Positions 42,304 to 50,797 of a stretch of DNA of 64,000 bases are shown piece by piece. Source of the stretch: Leptolinea sp964397625 (lineage in GTDB: Bacteria; Chloroflexota; Anaerolineae; Anaerolineales; Anaerolineaceae); the NCBI GenBank assembly GCA_964397625.1, contig CAYNJT010000006.1:1-64000 (forward strand), given 5' to 3'. Position 1 is the first letter of the stretch. Each line of letters begins with the position of its first letter. The notes beneath the pieces were generated by a model. The model was not told the origin of the DNA. It made no database searches and saw nothing but the letters and a program-made list of their open reading frames with translations. Both the position numbers and the translations under genes were made by a program.

Positions 42304-42981
42304 TTACCGGTATTCAAGAATATTCCGGACTTCCTTTCCCAGGTTGAATAGCCCGTCAAGGATGCTCAAACCTCCGATGAATTCTCCGTGAATTTGAGGG
42401 TAAACGATGGGCTGGTAGACTTTAATTTCAAGCTGAAGACCCGCTTCGGCAAATTTGATTGGATCCTGGTAATTTTGACCACCTTTTCCGGATACATAGA
42501 CATCACCGCCGGAAAGTTTTACCAGGGAAATTAACCGTTCATCACTTGTACCCGTTGGATGCAAGTCGCTTGACCGAACAAGTTTGGAAGTGATTTCCAG
42601 ATAATCGCATATAACGCGGATTAATTGCATATTGAACAAAGCGAGAAGTGTTCCTGAACTTTGATATACCGGTGTGATCAACTCCATTATTTCTTTATGG
42701 AAGGGGGCTTTTTTATAGGTTTGAGAGATTCGAGACAGGTGGCTTTCAGCCCATTTTGGATTTGAAAATTCAACATCCATAATTTTTTGTTGCCGGTGAC
42801 GCGTGCTCGGCTCCGACATCCAAAAGGTATGATTTTCATCCCTCAGCATCGAGCGGTAAACATAACTTTGCCCCGGGGAGATTTCAGCGTCATCCAAAAA
42901 AATAAAACTGTCACAATAGGCAATTTTTGTAAAATACCCGAGCCAGGGAATATAGTTTGGTTGGTGGATTCCAACTCTCAT
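42304..42981 (-). CDS. WbqC-family protein
   Basis: From the ATG at 42981 (TAATG junction with the GNAT gene) the protein is 225 residues. It begins MRVGIHQPNYIPWLGYFTKI and continues CDSFIFLDD, the family signature of WbqC-like proteins, which are common in O-antigen and polysaccharide loci. Other conserved-looking parts are YVYRSMLRD and VYVSGKGGQNY. The biochemical role of the family is not established to my knowledge, and a function in amino-sugar acylation or transfer is only suggested by neighbourhood. A longer frame from 43107 is inside the GNAT gene and is rejected. It is the last gene of the 46.5-42.3 kb operon. Confidence 0.8.
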   Translation of the reverse strand: MRVGIHQPNYIPWLGYFTKIAYCDSFIFLDDAEISPGQSYVYRSMLRDENHTFWMSEPSTRHRQQKIMDVEFSNPKWAESHLSRISQTYKKAPFHKEIMELITPVYQSSGTLLALFNMQLIRVICDYLEITSKLVRSSDLHPTGTSDERLISLVKLSGGDVYVSGKGGQNYQDPIKFAEAGLQLEIKVYQPIVYPQIHGEFIGGLSILDGLFNLGKEVRNILEYR

Positions 42982-43523
42982 TATGCCCCTGAAAGTTCCA
43001 TGTGTTTCTGGAAATCTACAGATAAGACCCCCATGATCAACTGGTTGTGAAATTTCCCGTTGAAGAAAATACTTTCCCGCAAAACGGCTTCTTTTTGGAA
43101 TCCGCAATCTTCAAAACTCTTTATCGCGCGCGTGTTTTCCTGAAGCACAAAAAGGAACAATCGATTTAGCCCTAACTCCCAAAAGGCAAATTTCATCATG
43201 GTTAACGATGCGTCTTTTCCATAGCCTTTACCAATGGTGTCCCGCTCTCCAAGGTATATCCCAAATTCGGCGGACTTATTCTTCAAGTCAATATCCATCA
43301 GGCTCACGAGCCCGATAGGCCGCCCTTCAAGATTTTCGATCAATAATTTCCGTTTGGAACTATCTGTAATCAACCTGTCAAACCAGCGATATTGTTCATC
43401 CAGCGAGATGGGGAAACGCGGCCCCAGCCATACTGTTAGCTCTGGGTCGTTCATCCACTTACACAGAACAGGCATATCCTGTCTTTCTAAAGCTCGCAAT
43501 CGGGTGGTTTTTCCAATCAACAT
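42981..43523 (-). CDS. GNAT-family N-acetyltransferase (RimJ/PseH-like)
   Basis: From the ATG at 43523, which has AGGA eight bases upstream, the protein is 180 residues. A TTG six bases earlier is too close to that site. The sequence has TTRLRALERQDM, the acetyl-CoA-binding GKGYGKDASLTMMKFAF (the Q/R-x-x-G-x-G/A region) and NTRAIKSFEDCGFQKEA. RimJ-like GNATs in sugar loci acylate amino groups of nucleotide sugars, as PseH does. It could therefore act on the 3-amino sugar of the neighbouring WlbA/WbpE module or on another amino sugar. It overlaps WbqC and is 10 bases from the deacetylase. Confidence 0.82.
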   Translation of the reverse strand: MLIGKTTRLRALERQDMPVLCKWMNDPELTVWLGPRFPISLDEQYRWFDRLITDSSKRKLLIENLEGRPIGLVSLMDIDLKNKSAEFGIYLGERDTIGKGYGKDASLTMMKFAFWELGLNRLFLFVLQENTRAIKSFEDCGFQKEAVLRESIFFNGKFHNQLIMGVLSVDFQKHMELSGA

Positions 43524-43533
43524 AAGCAAGATC

Positions 43534-44169
43534 CTATTTTAAAATGCAATAAATCACTTCAAAAGCTTCGGCAAAGTCCGTGGATATCTGGGTGCCTCTG
43601 ACTTCCGCCAGGCTGCGGACAAAAGAATCCTTCGAATAACTGCGGAAGATTTGCGATTTATAGGCTTGCAATGCTTTCACTTTTTTTTCAATATGCTCTT
43701 TTTCCAGATGGATAAAAGCCTCGGTGCTGAAAACCCGATTGTTCCAGGCCATTTCATACCCGAGGATGCTCGTTCCTTTAAATGCCCTTATTCCTTCTTC
43801 AGAAAGAGTTTTGTGGTCCTGATGCAGATCGCTGGTCGATGGCAGCAACACTAGATCCGGTTTGATTTGTTTACGGATACTGACCAGATCTTCAAGGATC
43901 TCCTGCCGGTATGTGGGGAACATGCGGACTTCATAGTTATGGATGAACAGATTTTCCTGCGAGATTCCCAGAATGGATGATGAAGTTTTAAATTCATCTC
44001 GTAAGACATCCGGCGGAAACCCTTCGGGGATGGATTTCTCGCACAATGAAAAAACCGCGTAATAAACTTTTTTTCCTTCTTTACAAAATCTGGCGATTGT
44101 TCCGCCACACCCAAATTCGCCGTCATCCGGGTGCGCGCCCAGAACAAGGATTTTTTCTGCCTGAATCAT
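43534..44169 (-). CDS. PIG-L/LmbE-family N-deacetylase
   Basis: This 211-residue protein has LGAHPDDGEFGCGG with AHPDD at 12-16 and HQDH near 118, the zinc-binding residues of the PIG-L family. These enzymes remove acetyl from GlcNAc-like groups on nucleotide sugars, lipids or small thiols. Placed between a UDP-GlcNAc 2-epimerase-like gene (4-base overlap) and a GNAT gene, it suggests deacetylation followed by re-acylation of an amino sugar. That sequence of steps is inference. The predicted start ATG is at 44169. Confidence 0.85.
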   Translation of the reverse strand: MIQAEKILVLGAHPDDGEFGCGGTIARFCKEGKKVYYAVFSLCEKSIPEGFPPDVLRDEFKTSSSILGISQENLFIHNYEVRMFPTYRQEILEDLVSIRKQIKPDLVLLPSTSDLHQDHKTLSEEGIRAFKGTSILGYEMAWNNRVFSTEAFIHLEKEHIEKKVKALQAYKSQIFRSYSKDSFVRSLAEVRGTQISTDFAEAFEVIYCILK

Positions 44170-45269
44170 TTATGGCTCCATTCTTCCAGAAAGGAGACTA
44201 TCTTTTTCCGGGTGGATCCGTCACCCAGGATCGGTTCCCATTTTTCTGGTGTTTCCATAGTATTAATAAAGTCGTGAATTTTTTCGGTGTCCGCTCCAAC
44301 CAACCGGCTCCAACCAGACTGAACCAGGTCGATCCATTCGGTTGTATCATCCACAATGATACTTGGAATTTTACTAAAGAACGCTTCGCGAATTACCCCG
44401 CCAGAGTCCGTCACGATGATTCTGGCGTTCTTTTCCAGTGCCAGCATGTCAAAATAACCGACCGGTTCAATGAGCTGTAAATTTGAGCGTTTGGGTAGAG
44501 TATCGATTAATCCAATTTGATTTATTACTTTCTGCGTTCGGGGATGTACAGGGAGTATCACGGGGATTTCAGATTGGGATAAGCCAAGTAAGATTGACTT
44601 CAGCCGTTCCGGAATATCTGTATTAATTGCCCGGTGTACTGTGGCCAGCGCATAACCCCTGGTCGAAAGCTGCTGTTTTTGAAGAATGTCAGACGTGTTT
44701 GAGGGCAAACGGCTGATCATGGTAAAGGTGTCCAATGATATATCGCCCACCCAGGTTACATTTTGATTTATGCCTTCTTCTCTCAAATTATTCACAGCCC
44801 GCTGCGACGCGCAAAAAATAATCGAGCTGATGTGGTCCACAACAACCCGGTTGCTTTCTTCCGGAATGCTGACTGAAGGAACTTTTTCAATGTTAATGGT
44901 GAAATTGCGTTCCCCGCCCTCAACATGCGCGACGGGGATTCCGCATTTTTGAGCGCACAGCGCGGCAGCCAGAGTGGAATTGGTATCGCCAAAAACCAGA
45001 GTGCAATCCGGCTCTTCGTCCAGAAAAATGCGTTCCAGAGCTGTCATCATTCGCGCAATTTGATCAACTGCGCTTGCGGAACCCACTTCAAGGTTGTAAT
45101 TGGGTTCCGGAATTTTGAGCTCATCAAAAAATACTTTGGAAAGCTTGTAATCATAGTGCTGCCCCGTGTGGACAAACACATTCTCATGCCCGCGCTCGGA
45201 AAGTTCTATGCAAACAGGTGCGGCTTTGATAAATTGCGGCCGTGCGCCGACAACCGTCATGATCTTCAT
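44166..45269 (-). CDS. WecB/WbpI-like non-hydrolysing UDP-GlcNAc 2-epimerase family protein
   Basis: This 367-residue protein has GARPQFIKAAPV (8-19), HTGQHYDY, VFGDTNSTLAAAL, IPEESNR, LATVHRAIN, LPVHPRT and TDSGGVIREAFF, typical of WecB and especially WbpI (UDP-GlcNAc(3NAc)A 2-epimerase). Several positions differ from the usual sequence: the common HVEAGLRS is HVEGGERN, DSGGVQ is DSGGVI, and the Arg before xxTEW is Asp. It may epimerise the diamino uronic sugar made by the WlbA/WbpE-like pair, giving a ManNAc3NAcA-type sugar. It starts at an ATG 66 bases after the GT4 stop and overlaps the deacetylase by 4 bases. Confidence 0.8.
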   Translation of the reverse strand: MKIMTVVGARPQFIKAAPVCIELSERGHENVFVHTGQHYDYKLSKVFFDELKIPEPNYNLEVGSASAVDQIARMMTALERIFLDEEPDCTLVFGDTNSTLAAALCAQKCGIPVAHVEGGERNFTINIEKVPSVSIPEESNRVVVDHISSIIFCASQRAVNNLREEGINQNVTWVGDISLDTFTMISRLPSNTSDILQKQQLSTRGYALATVHRAINTDIPERLKSILLGLSQSEIPVILPVHPRTQKVINQIGLIDTLPKRSNLQLIEPVGYFDMLALEKNARIIVTDSGGVIREAFFSKIPSIIVDDTTEWIDLVQSGWSRLVGADTEKIHDFINTMETPEKWEPILGDGSTRKKIVSFLEEWSHK

Positions 45270-45334
45270 GGTATTCCTTGAACCTTCTTGTAAGAATTAA
45301 TTCAATGAGGGATGCAAGATACAGGCTAACCAGA

Positions 45335-46477
45335 CTATGGCAGCATCAGTGATCGATACAGGTTTGAAATTTTCGAAATAGTCTCTTCGGGATCGAAATT
45401 CGCAGAGGCGAATTTGCGAGCTTCATCACCCAGGTTCCGCCGCAGGTTTTCATCACCCAACAGTTTGCGGATGGCATCCTCATACCCTTTGGGTGAATTA
45501 TCGCACAACTCAACCCACCCGCCCTGCAAATCAGGAACCGGCTCAACGGGATGGTTGTTCATAATGATGGGCATGCCGATCAACGCGCCTTCTATCATGG
45601 ATTTGGATATTCCCCAACCATCGCAATGAGATACCAACAGGTCGCATTCCGCGAGCATTTTCATCAATTCCGGGTTGGGCATGGCTTTTATGAAAGTTAC
45701 TTTCTTCTCAACACCAGTTTCGATGGCCACTTTTTCAAGATTCTCATGGATTACACCATCACCAATGATGTAATACTGGCAGTCGATTTCCTTGATTGCG
45801 CGGATGATATTTTCCGGGTTTTTTTCTTTTATCTGCCGGTTGATGGTTATCAATTTGGGTGGATTGGATAATTCATACGAGCTTTTCTTGTTTGTTTTGG
45901 TCACACCAACCGGGTTATAGATCAGGTGGATATTTTTTGCCCCGTAATCACGGGCGTAGCGAATAATTGGACTGTAGACAGCTATTACAGCGTCTGAATT
46001 TTTTATCGAAATTCGTTCCAATTTCATGCGGAAAAGATGGATGATCTTCTGGGTCAATGTGCTCAATTCATCCCGATCAAAAGTACCGTGCAGAGAAACA
46101 ACATACGGAATACCCAGTTCGCGTTTGATCTCGCTGGCCAGATAACCTTGAATAAAGCTGTTATGCACCCGGATCAAATTAGGAGAAATGGTGCGAACAA
46201 AGTCAACACAACGGGAGATCCAATTTTTCAACAGAAACGGCTGCCAACCAAGAGATTTTTTCATTGACGGCGCGGGGATGGAATGAATGAACACTCTGGC
46301 CCGCCCACCGGTGTATTGCATTTTCTCCGAGTCAACCTCATCATGGACGGTCAGTAAAATATGAACTTCATCAAATACATCCCCCGGGTTGTAATAACCG
46401 GTGGGGTATTCACCCTTGGCAAGAATTGCCGAAACCTGATAATTTAAAATTACAAGCAGTCTTTTTACCAATGTCAT
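45335..46477 (-). CDS. Family 4 glycosyltransferase
   Basis: The frame from ATG 46477 gives 380 residues. The GAGG upstream is only 1 base from that ATG but about 7 bases from the TTG at 46471, so the real start may be TTG, two residues later. Donor-domain features are HLIYNPVG, TINRQIKEKNPENIIRAI, YIIGDGVIHENLEK and VSHCDGWGISKSMIEGALIGMPII. The last matches the two-Glu GT4 motif with the first Glu replaced by Gly-Trp-Gly. The N-terminal domain has SLHGTFDRDE. It heads the minus-strand operon and is divergent from the FemAB gene. Donor unknown. Confidence 0.82.
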   Translation of the reverse strand: MTLVKRLLVILNYQVSAILAKGEYPTGYYNPGDVFDEVHILLTVHDEVDSEKMQYTGGRARVFIHSIPAPSMKKSLGWQPFLLKNWISRCVDFVRTISPNLIRVHNSFIQGYLASEIKRELGIPYVVSLHGTFDRDELSTLTQKIIHLFRMKLERISIKNSDAVIAVYSPIIRYARDYGAKNIHLIYNPVGVTKTNKKSSYELSNPPKLITINRQIKEKNPENIIRAIKEIDCQYYIIGDGVIHENLEKVAIETGVEKKVTFIKAMPNPELMKMLAECDLLVSHCDGWGISKSMIEGALIGMPIIMNNHPVEPVPDLQGGWVELCDNSPKGYEDAIRKLLGDENLRRNLGDEARKFASANFDPEETISKISNLYRSLMLP

Positions 46478-46537
46478 TCCTCAATTATTAACATCTTCGA
46501 TAAAAAACCAGGCCGGATTTACTATATTTAGTTCGTT

Positions 46538-46543
46538 TATAAT
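46538..46543 (+). promoter_or_regulatory. -10 box for the plus-strand operon
   Basis: TATAAT lies 8 bases before the FemAB-like ATG at 46552, so transcription should start at or within a few bases of that ATG, giving a leaderless or near-leaderless message. No good -35 is visible at 16-18 bases upstream. The 74-base spacer also serves the divergent GT4 gene, for which TATAGT on the other strand (about 46526-46521) is a possible -10. Confidence 0.45.
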
Positions 46544-46551
46544 ACCATCCA

Positions 46552-47631
46552 ATGGGCGTTTCTTCTGTTCCTCAATTTGCACTGAACAATCTCACTCTTC
46601 GTTCGCGGCAGGAGATCTTAAAACAAACCTGGGATCAGTTTGCCGAGGTTTCGCCGTACGCGTGGTTATATCACACCTATGACATGCAAGATGCCATCGC
46701 AACCTGGCCCGGAAAGCACGATATGAGTTTCGCGCTGGTGGATGAAGAAAAGAGCGGTCAGATCGTGGCAATTGTTCCTCTCCACCGTGTGGACCGCCCT
46801 TTTTTGGGATTTTTCAAGAATTGTTCGCTTGAATCTATGGGGGGATTTGCCTACCACCCCCAGTTGACTCCCAAACAGATGGATGTTGTCGCTGAACAGG
46901 CGATGCAGAGAATTCGGGAATTCGGAAAAAAGAATTCTGCGGAAGAGATTCGTTTCCAATTATCACCTCTGACACCTTTTTTCAGGGAACCGGCAGCTTC
47001 GAAAATTAATCCGTTGATTTACCTGGGAGTCGAGAACATTCCATCTCAGACCTACTTGATCGACCTCAGCCAGTCGATAGAATCCATATGGAATAATATG
47101 GATGGTTATTGCCGTACACACATTCGCAAGGCAGAAAAAACAGGGTACGTGGTGAGACAGGCGGTTCTTGGAGAAGACCTGGAAATTTATTATGATTTAC
47201 ATTGCCGTACTTACCACAGAACCGGGGTAACACCGCATCCACATGCGTATTTTGAGGCCATCTGGAAGGATTTTGTTTCTTCTGGCAGAGCCGTTGTTTT
47301 CTTTGCTGAATTGGATGGCAAAGTAGTGGCAGCTGATAATGAAGCTGTGTATAAAAAGGCTGTGTCAGGTTGGACAGCCGCCGGTGAAGGGAAAGCCACC
47401 ACAGGAGTAAACAACCTGCTCCACTGGACAGCTATTCGGTGGGCAAAAGAAAACGATATGCAGATCTACGAAAGCGGCGAAGGATTCCCCGGTGAAATGG
47501 ATGGAAAACGCAAAGGACTGACGGATTTTAAGAAAAGTTTTGGCGGGGAGTTGTGCCCGCTGTATCGTGGAAGAATCCTTTGCCGGCCGGCACTCTATCA
47601 TTTTCGTGGATTTTTGAAAGCAATACGTTAA
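46552..47631 (+). CDS. FemAB/BioF2-like peptidoglycan- or glycan-acyltransferase
   Basis: This 359-residue protein has a double-GNAT layout: an N-terminal module, then HIRKAEKTGYVVRQAVLGEDLEIYYDLH and a C-terminal module ending MDGKRKGLTDFKKSFGGEL, as in the Acetyltransf_6/FemAB-like family often found beside glycosyltransferases. Relatives transfer aminoacyl or acyl groups to amino sugars or lipid-linked precursors. The acyl donor here is not known. No ribosome binding site is visible because the predicted promoter is immediately upstream. It is the first gene of the 46.5-53.8 kb operon. Confidence 0.72.
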   Translation: MGVSSVPQFALNNLTLRSRQEILKQTWDQFAEVSPYAWLYHTYDMQDAIATWPGKHDMSFALVDEEKSGQIVAIVPLHRVDRPFLGFFKNCSLESMGGFAYHPQLTPKQMDVVAEQAMQRIREFGKKNSAEEIRFQLSPLTPFFREPAASKINPLIYLGVENIPSQTYLIDLSQSIESIWNNMDGYCRTHIRKAEKTGYVVRQAVLGEDLEIYYDLHCRTYHRTGVTPHPHAYFEAIWKDFVSSGRAVVFFAELDGKVVAADNEAVYKKAVSGWTAAGEGKATTGVNNLLHWTAIRWAKENDMQIYESGEGFPGEMDGKRKGLTDFKKSFGGELCPLYRGRILCRPALYHFRGFLKAIR

Positions 47632-47639
47632 GGGCTGAT

Positions 47640-48245
47640 GTGGGAAAAGGCACCTGCTACCCTTTCGTAGAACAATACTTTACCCGGGCCATTCAGCCGG
47701 GAGATGCCGTGCTGGAAACCGGCTGCGGCGGCGCGATGTACAGGGGGTTGATCCAAAACCTGGGCGGTGTGTATACAGGGTGCGATATTTATAACACGTT
47801 GTACCAGACGGATCATGATCTGGATGCATACTGCAGTTCCAATAGACTTCCCTTCGCTAACGATTCATTTCGTTTTGTTTTTAATCAAGGCGCATTTGAC
47901 TATATGCCTGAACCAGAGACGACATTATCTGAAGCATACCGGGTTTTGCGCCCCGGAGGGCGGCTGACCATTTTCACCTACCGGAAAGATATTCTCGAAG
48001 TAATCGACCGGAATTGCCGGGCCCGTAAACGAGATTGGGAACTCACCCATCATGTATTTTCGCAAAAACAAATCCTTGGATGGTTGAAAGATCAGGGTTT
48101 TACGGCAAAAGAAATCACCTCTCAATTAGACACCTTGATGACCGGGGGCGTTAAGCGGAGTATTCTCGATTTTCTGGGTGTTTACTTGATTCTTCAGTCA
48201 AAATACAGCATCTGGAGAATTTATGAAGCGATGAAACCCGCATGA
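47640..48245 (+). CDS. Class I SAM-dependent methyltransferase
   Basis: I place the start at a GTG at 47640, 9 bases after the previous gene's stop codon begins and preceded by AAGGG with 5-base spacing, giving 201 residues. A longer ATG frame from 47553 lies inside the FemAB gene. The SAM motif is AVLETGCGGAMYRGL, followed by LPFANDSFRFVFNQGAFDYM and EAYRVLRPGGRLTIFTYRK, as in type 11 methyltransferases. It may modify the glycan or a nucleotide sugar. The stop overlaps the beta-propeller gene by 4 bases. Confidence 0.72.
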   Translation: MGKGTCYPFVEQYFTRAIQPGDAVLETGCGGAMYRGLIQNLGGVYTGCDIYNTLYQTDHDLDAYCSSNRLPFANDSFRFVFNQGAFDYMPEPETTLSEAYRVLRPGGRLTIFTYRKDILEVIDRNCRARKRDWELTHHVFSQKQILGWLKDQGFTAKEITSQLDTLMTGGVKRSILDFLGVYLILQSKYSIWRIYEAMKPA

Positions 48246-49258
48246 ATTCCATTCACGACTTGATACGATCTCTGTATATCCCCAGCGATCGAACTTTTAG
48301 CGCGCATTCGGAAGATGGCATTAACTGGACTCGTGATAAAGGTGTTCGGCTGGAAAAAGGCCGCTTTATCCAGGCCGACAATTCTTTCTATTGCTTCATT
48401 CATCAGCCGGAAGATCTGGCTGGGATTCATGAGTTGTACTTTCACACATCCACACAGTCAAAAGATGCATGGATTACCTGTATCCAAAAAACCCAATCAG
48501 CGGATGGAATGACATGGCAGGAAGAGAAAGAAATCTTGCTTTCCAGCGATCGATCTGATTGTGAGTTTTCGCAAATACGAGCTCCTTATGTTAAAAAATT
48601 CGGTGATATCTGGAGGCTCTTCTTCTCTGCCCGGCAAAATGGAAAACCAACCGGTATTTATTCTGCCATGTCACAAGACCGCAAGGCTTGGAAGATAGAA
48701 CCTGGTTCCCGGGTTTCTGTTGAATTATTCACCGCGGCCGGGGACGCGGTCGATGGGGTTAGTGACACATCGATCATTGATCTTCCGGATGGTACATATC
48801 GGATGTTCTTTTCCGTCTACCGCGAATCAGTCTACAAGCAGAATATTTGCAGCGCGCGCTCGAAGGATGGGCTGAGATGGGAGATCGAGCCCGGTGTTCG
48901 CGTTAATTTCGGCTCAAATGGATGCCGGTTTGTAACCAATAATCCCAGTGTGATTCAGATCGACGGCCTGTGGAATATGTACTTTCGTGGTTCAAACAAT
49001 ATGCCTATCAAAGACAAGATTTTTCGGGCAATCTCAAAGGACTCAATGGATTGGGAAATCAAAGGTCCGGTTCTTACGCCCAATCCCTTAAATCTTAAAG
49101 AACGCCATGAAGTAGCCCACCCTTACGTTTACAAAACTCAGGATGGATTTTTCAGGATGTATTACACCGGCTGTGGTGGTACTATTCTTGACCGTTTTGC
49201 GTTTCAATACTACGAGAACCATTACAGACAAAACAAGATACCTGTAATCTACGATTAG
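48242..49258 (+). CDS. Five-bladed beta-propeller protein resembling GH43/GH32-type glycosidases
   Basis: This 338-residue protein has repeated blade-like elements such as DGINW, DGMTW, DGLRW and DSMDW, each near strands like WRLFFSARQNG, YRMFFSVYRES, WNMYFRGSNN and FRMYYTGCGG. That spacing fits a five-bladed propeller of the GH32/43/68 superfold. An N-terminal signal peptide is not evident, so it may be cytoplasmic. Whether the catalytic acids are present cannot be judged from sequence alone. Its place between a methyltransferase and the Wzx flippase suggests action on a glycan intermediate or a sugar-binding role. It overlaps the upstream gene by 4 bases. Confidence 0.62.
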   Translation: MNSIHDLIRSLYIPSDRTFSAHSEDGINWTRDKGVRLEKGRFIQADNSFYCFIHQPEDLAGIHELYFHTSTQSKDAWITCIQKTQSADGMTWQEEKEILLSSDRSDCEFSQIRAPYVKKFGDIWRLFFSARQNGKPTGIYSAMSQDRKAWKIEPGSRVSVELFTAAGDAVDGVSDTSIIDLPDGTYRMFFSVYRESVYKQNICSARSKDGLRWEIEPGVRVNFGSNGCRFVTNNPSVIQIDGLWNMYFRGSNNMPIKDKIFRAISKDSMDWEIKGPVLTPNPLNLKERHEVAHPYVYKTQDGFFRMYYTGCGGTILDRFAFQYYENHYRQNKIPVIYD

Positions 49259-49263
49259 TCTCT

Positions 49264-50742
49264 ATGTCAGTACGAATTCCCAATCCCAAACACAGTGCAA
49301 GTCTCATATCCCGGTTCGCGTCCGAATTCATTAATCGCGCCAGTTCGTTCATCGTATTCCCTCTTATGATTAAGTACCTGCCAGCGGAAGCATACGGGGT
49401 GAATACTCAGTTACAAACCCTTTCCACGTATTTATTAACATTAGCCAGCCTTGGTTTGGGCTTTTTTGTGATCCGTGAATATTCCGGAAATATTGAACTG
49501 AAGACTCTGAGCACCAGGTTCAGATCCTCAATTTTGCTGGTAACAATATCTTCCATAATAGTGGGATCCGTTTTTCTTATACTTCCCTCACAAGTCAACC
49601 AGTTGTTCTTCCGGGTCTCATGGGCAGATGTGATCATCCAATGGGGTTTTGGATTAATCCTGTTCTCAGCACTCGAACAAGTGATCCGTGATTTCCTGCG
49701 CGCCAGATTGCGAATGATCGCGTATTCCATCTCGCAGATCATACAGGCAGTAATCTATGTCGCTGGTGTGTCCTATATTCTTACCACCGGTGGTAACCTT
49801 CTTCAAATCATTCAGTTGACGGTTTTCTTACGGGCAGCCTCTTTTCTGGGAATGTTCATCTTCCTGCTGGTTGTCAGGGAAGTCGAACCTTTTGGAAAAT
49901 TTGTCACCCTAAAAGAACAAATGAAAATCATTCGATGGGGGTTTCCTATCGTTGCTTCCAGCTTGAGTGTTTCATTCCTGAGCAACGGCGACAGGGCCGT
50001 ATTGGGCGCGCTTACAGATTCAGTATCGGTAGGTGTTTATGGGGCTGCATACCAACTGGCAAATGTCCTCCTTGCATTAGGAGCGCCCTTCTGGTCGATG
50101 TTGTATCCACTTATAGCGACATATAAGAATTTACATGATCCCGCCGGTCTTTCCATGGTGAGCAAACGATACTCCAATGCATTCTCCGTCATAGGGTTTC
50201 CCGCATTTTTTGGGCTGCTCATTATTGGTTCGCCCACCCTGGGTTATTTTGGGAAGAGTGTATATGAAATCCCTGTACCTGTTTTCCTGTTTATCATGCT
50301 GGGAGTTTTTATCTCCCAATTTTGCGCGCCAATCCTTTATATGGCTTACGTTTATCAAAAACCCAGGACCATCTTTATCATCACCACCATTAGCGCCCTG
50401 GTGAATCTGGTTCTAAATTATCTGCTCATTCCTTCTCTGGGGATTTTTGCGCCCGCCCTAAATACAACATTCACCTATACATTGATGGACTTTCTATTGA
50501 TCCGTTTGATTCCATCAACTGGTTTTAAAGAGAACGAACTGTATGACTATGCGAGTATCATCAAATATATATGTGCCGGCGCTGCCATGGCTATTGCGTT
50601 GGTTTTTGCCAGGAACTATATTCAGATCAACCTGGTCAATCTATTTATATTGGTTGCCGGTTCAGCCATCGTTTATTCTCTCGTTCTTTTTTCGTTATAC
50701 AAGTTCAATTTTGCCAGAATGGTCAAACCGCTTTTTGGATGA
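49264..50742 (+). CDS. wzx: Wzx-like polysaccharide flippase (MOP superfamily)
   Basis: This 492-residue protein has about 14 hydrophobic segments. The N-terminal FASEFINRASSFIVFPLM, the GVNTQLQTLSTYLL region and VGVYGAAYQLANVLLAL near residue 260 are typical of Wzx and polysaccharide-transporter proteins. It flips polyprenyl-pyrophosphate-linked oligosaccharides to the outer face. Lipid-linked units built by the WecA-like and GT4 enzymes are its expected substrate. Together with the ABC exporter at 17-19 kb, it implies two export routes in this genome region. No Wzy polymerase was recognised. It starts 5 bases after the preceding stop codon. Confidence 0.88.
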   Translation: MSVRIPNPKHSASLISRFASEFINRASSFIVFPLMIKYLPAEAYGVNTQLQTLSTYLLTLASLGLGFFVIREYSGNIELKTLSTRFRSSILLVTISSIIVGSVFLILPSQVNQLFFRVSWADVIIQWGFGLILFSALEQVIRDFLRARLRMIAYSISQIIQAVIYVAGVSYILTTGGNLLQIIQLTVFLRAASFLGMFIFLLVVREVEPFGKFVTLKEQMKIIRWGFPIVASSLSVSFLSNGDRAVLGALTDSVSVGVYGAAYQLANVLLALGAPFWSMLYPLIATYKNLHDPAGLSMVSKRYSNAFSVIGFPAFFGLLIIGSPTLGYFGKSVYEIPVPVFLFIMLGVFISQFCAPILYMAYVYQKPRTIFIITTISALVNLVLNYLLIPSLGIFAPALNTTFTYTLMDFLLIRLIPSTGFKENELYDYASIIKYICAGAAMAIALVFARNYIQINLVNLFILVAGSAIVYSLVLFSLYKFNFARMVKPLFG

Positions 50743-50797
50743 GCACACAATACGTTATTATATGCGCGCAAAAATGACCTCTTTTAAACAGGAACCA

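Noticed and set aside
50543..50797. N-terminal extension of the methyltransferase frame
   Set aside because: It overlaps the flippase gene and the ribosome-binding-like AGGA is only before the ATG at 50798.
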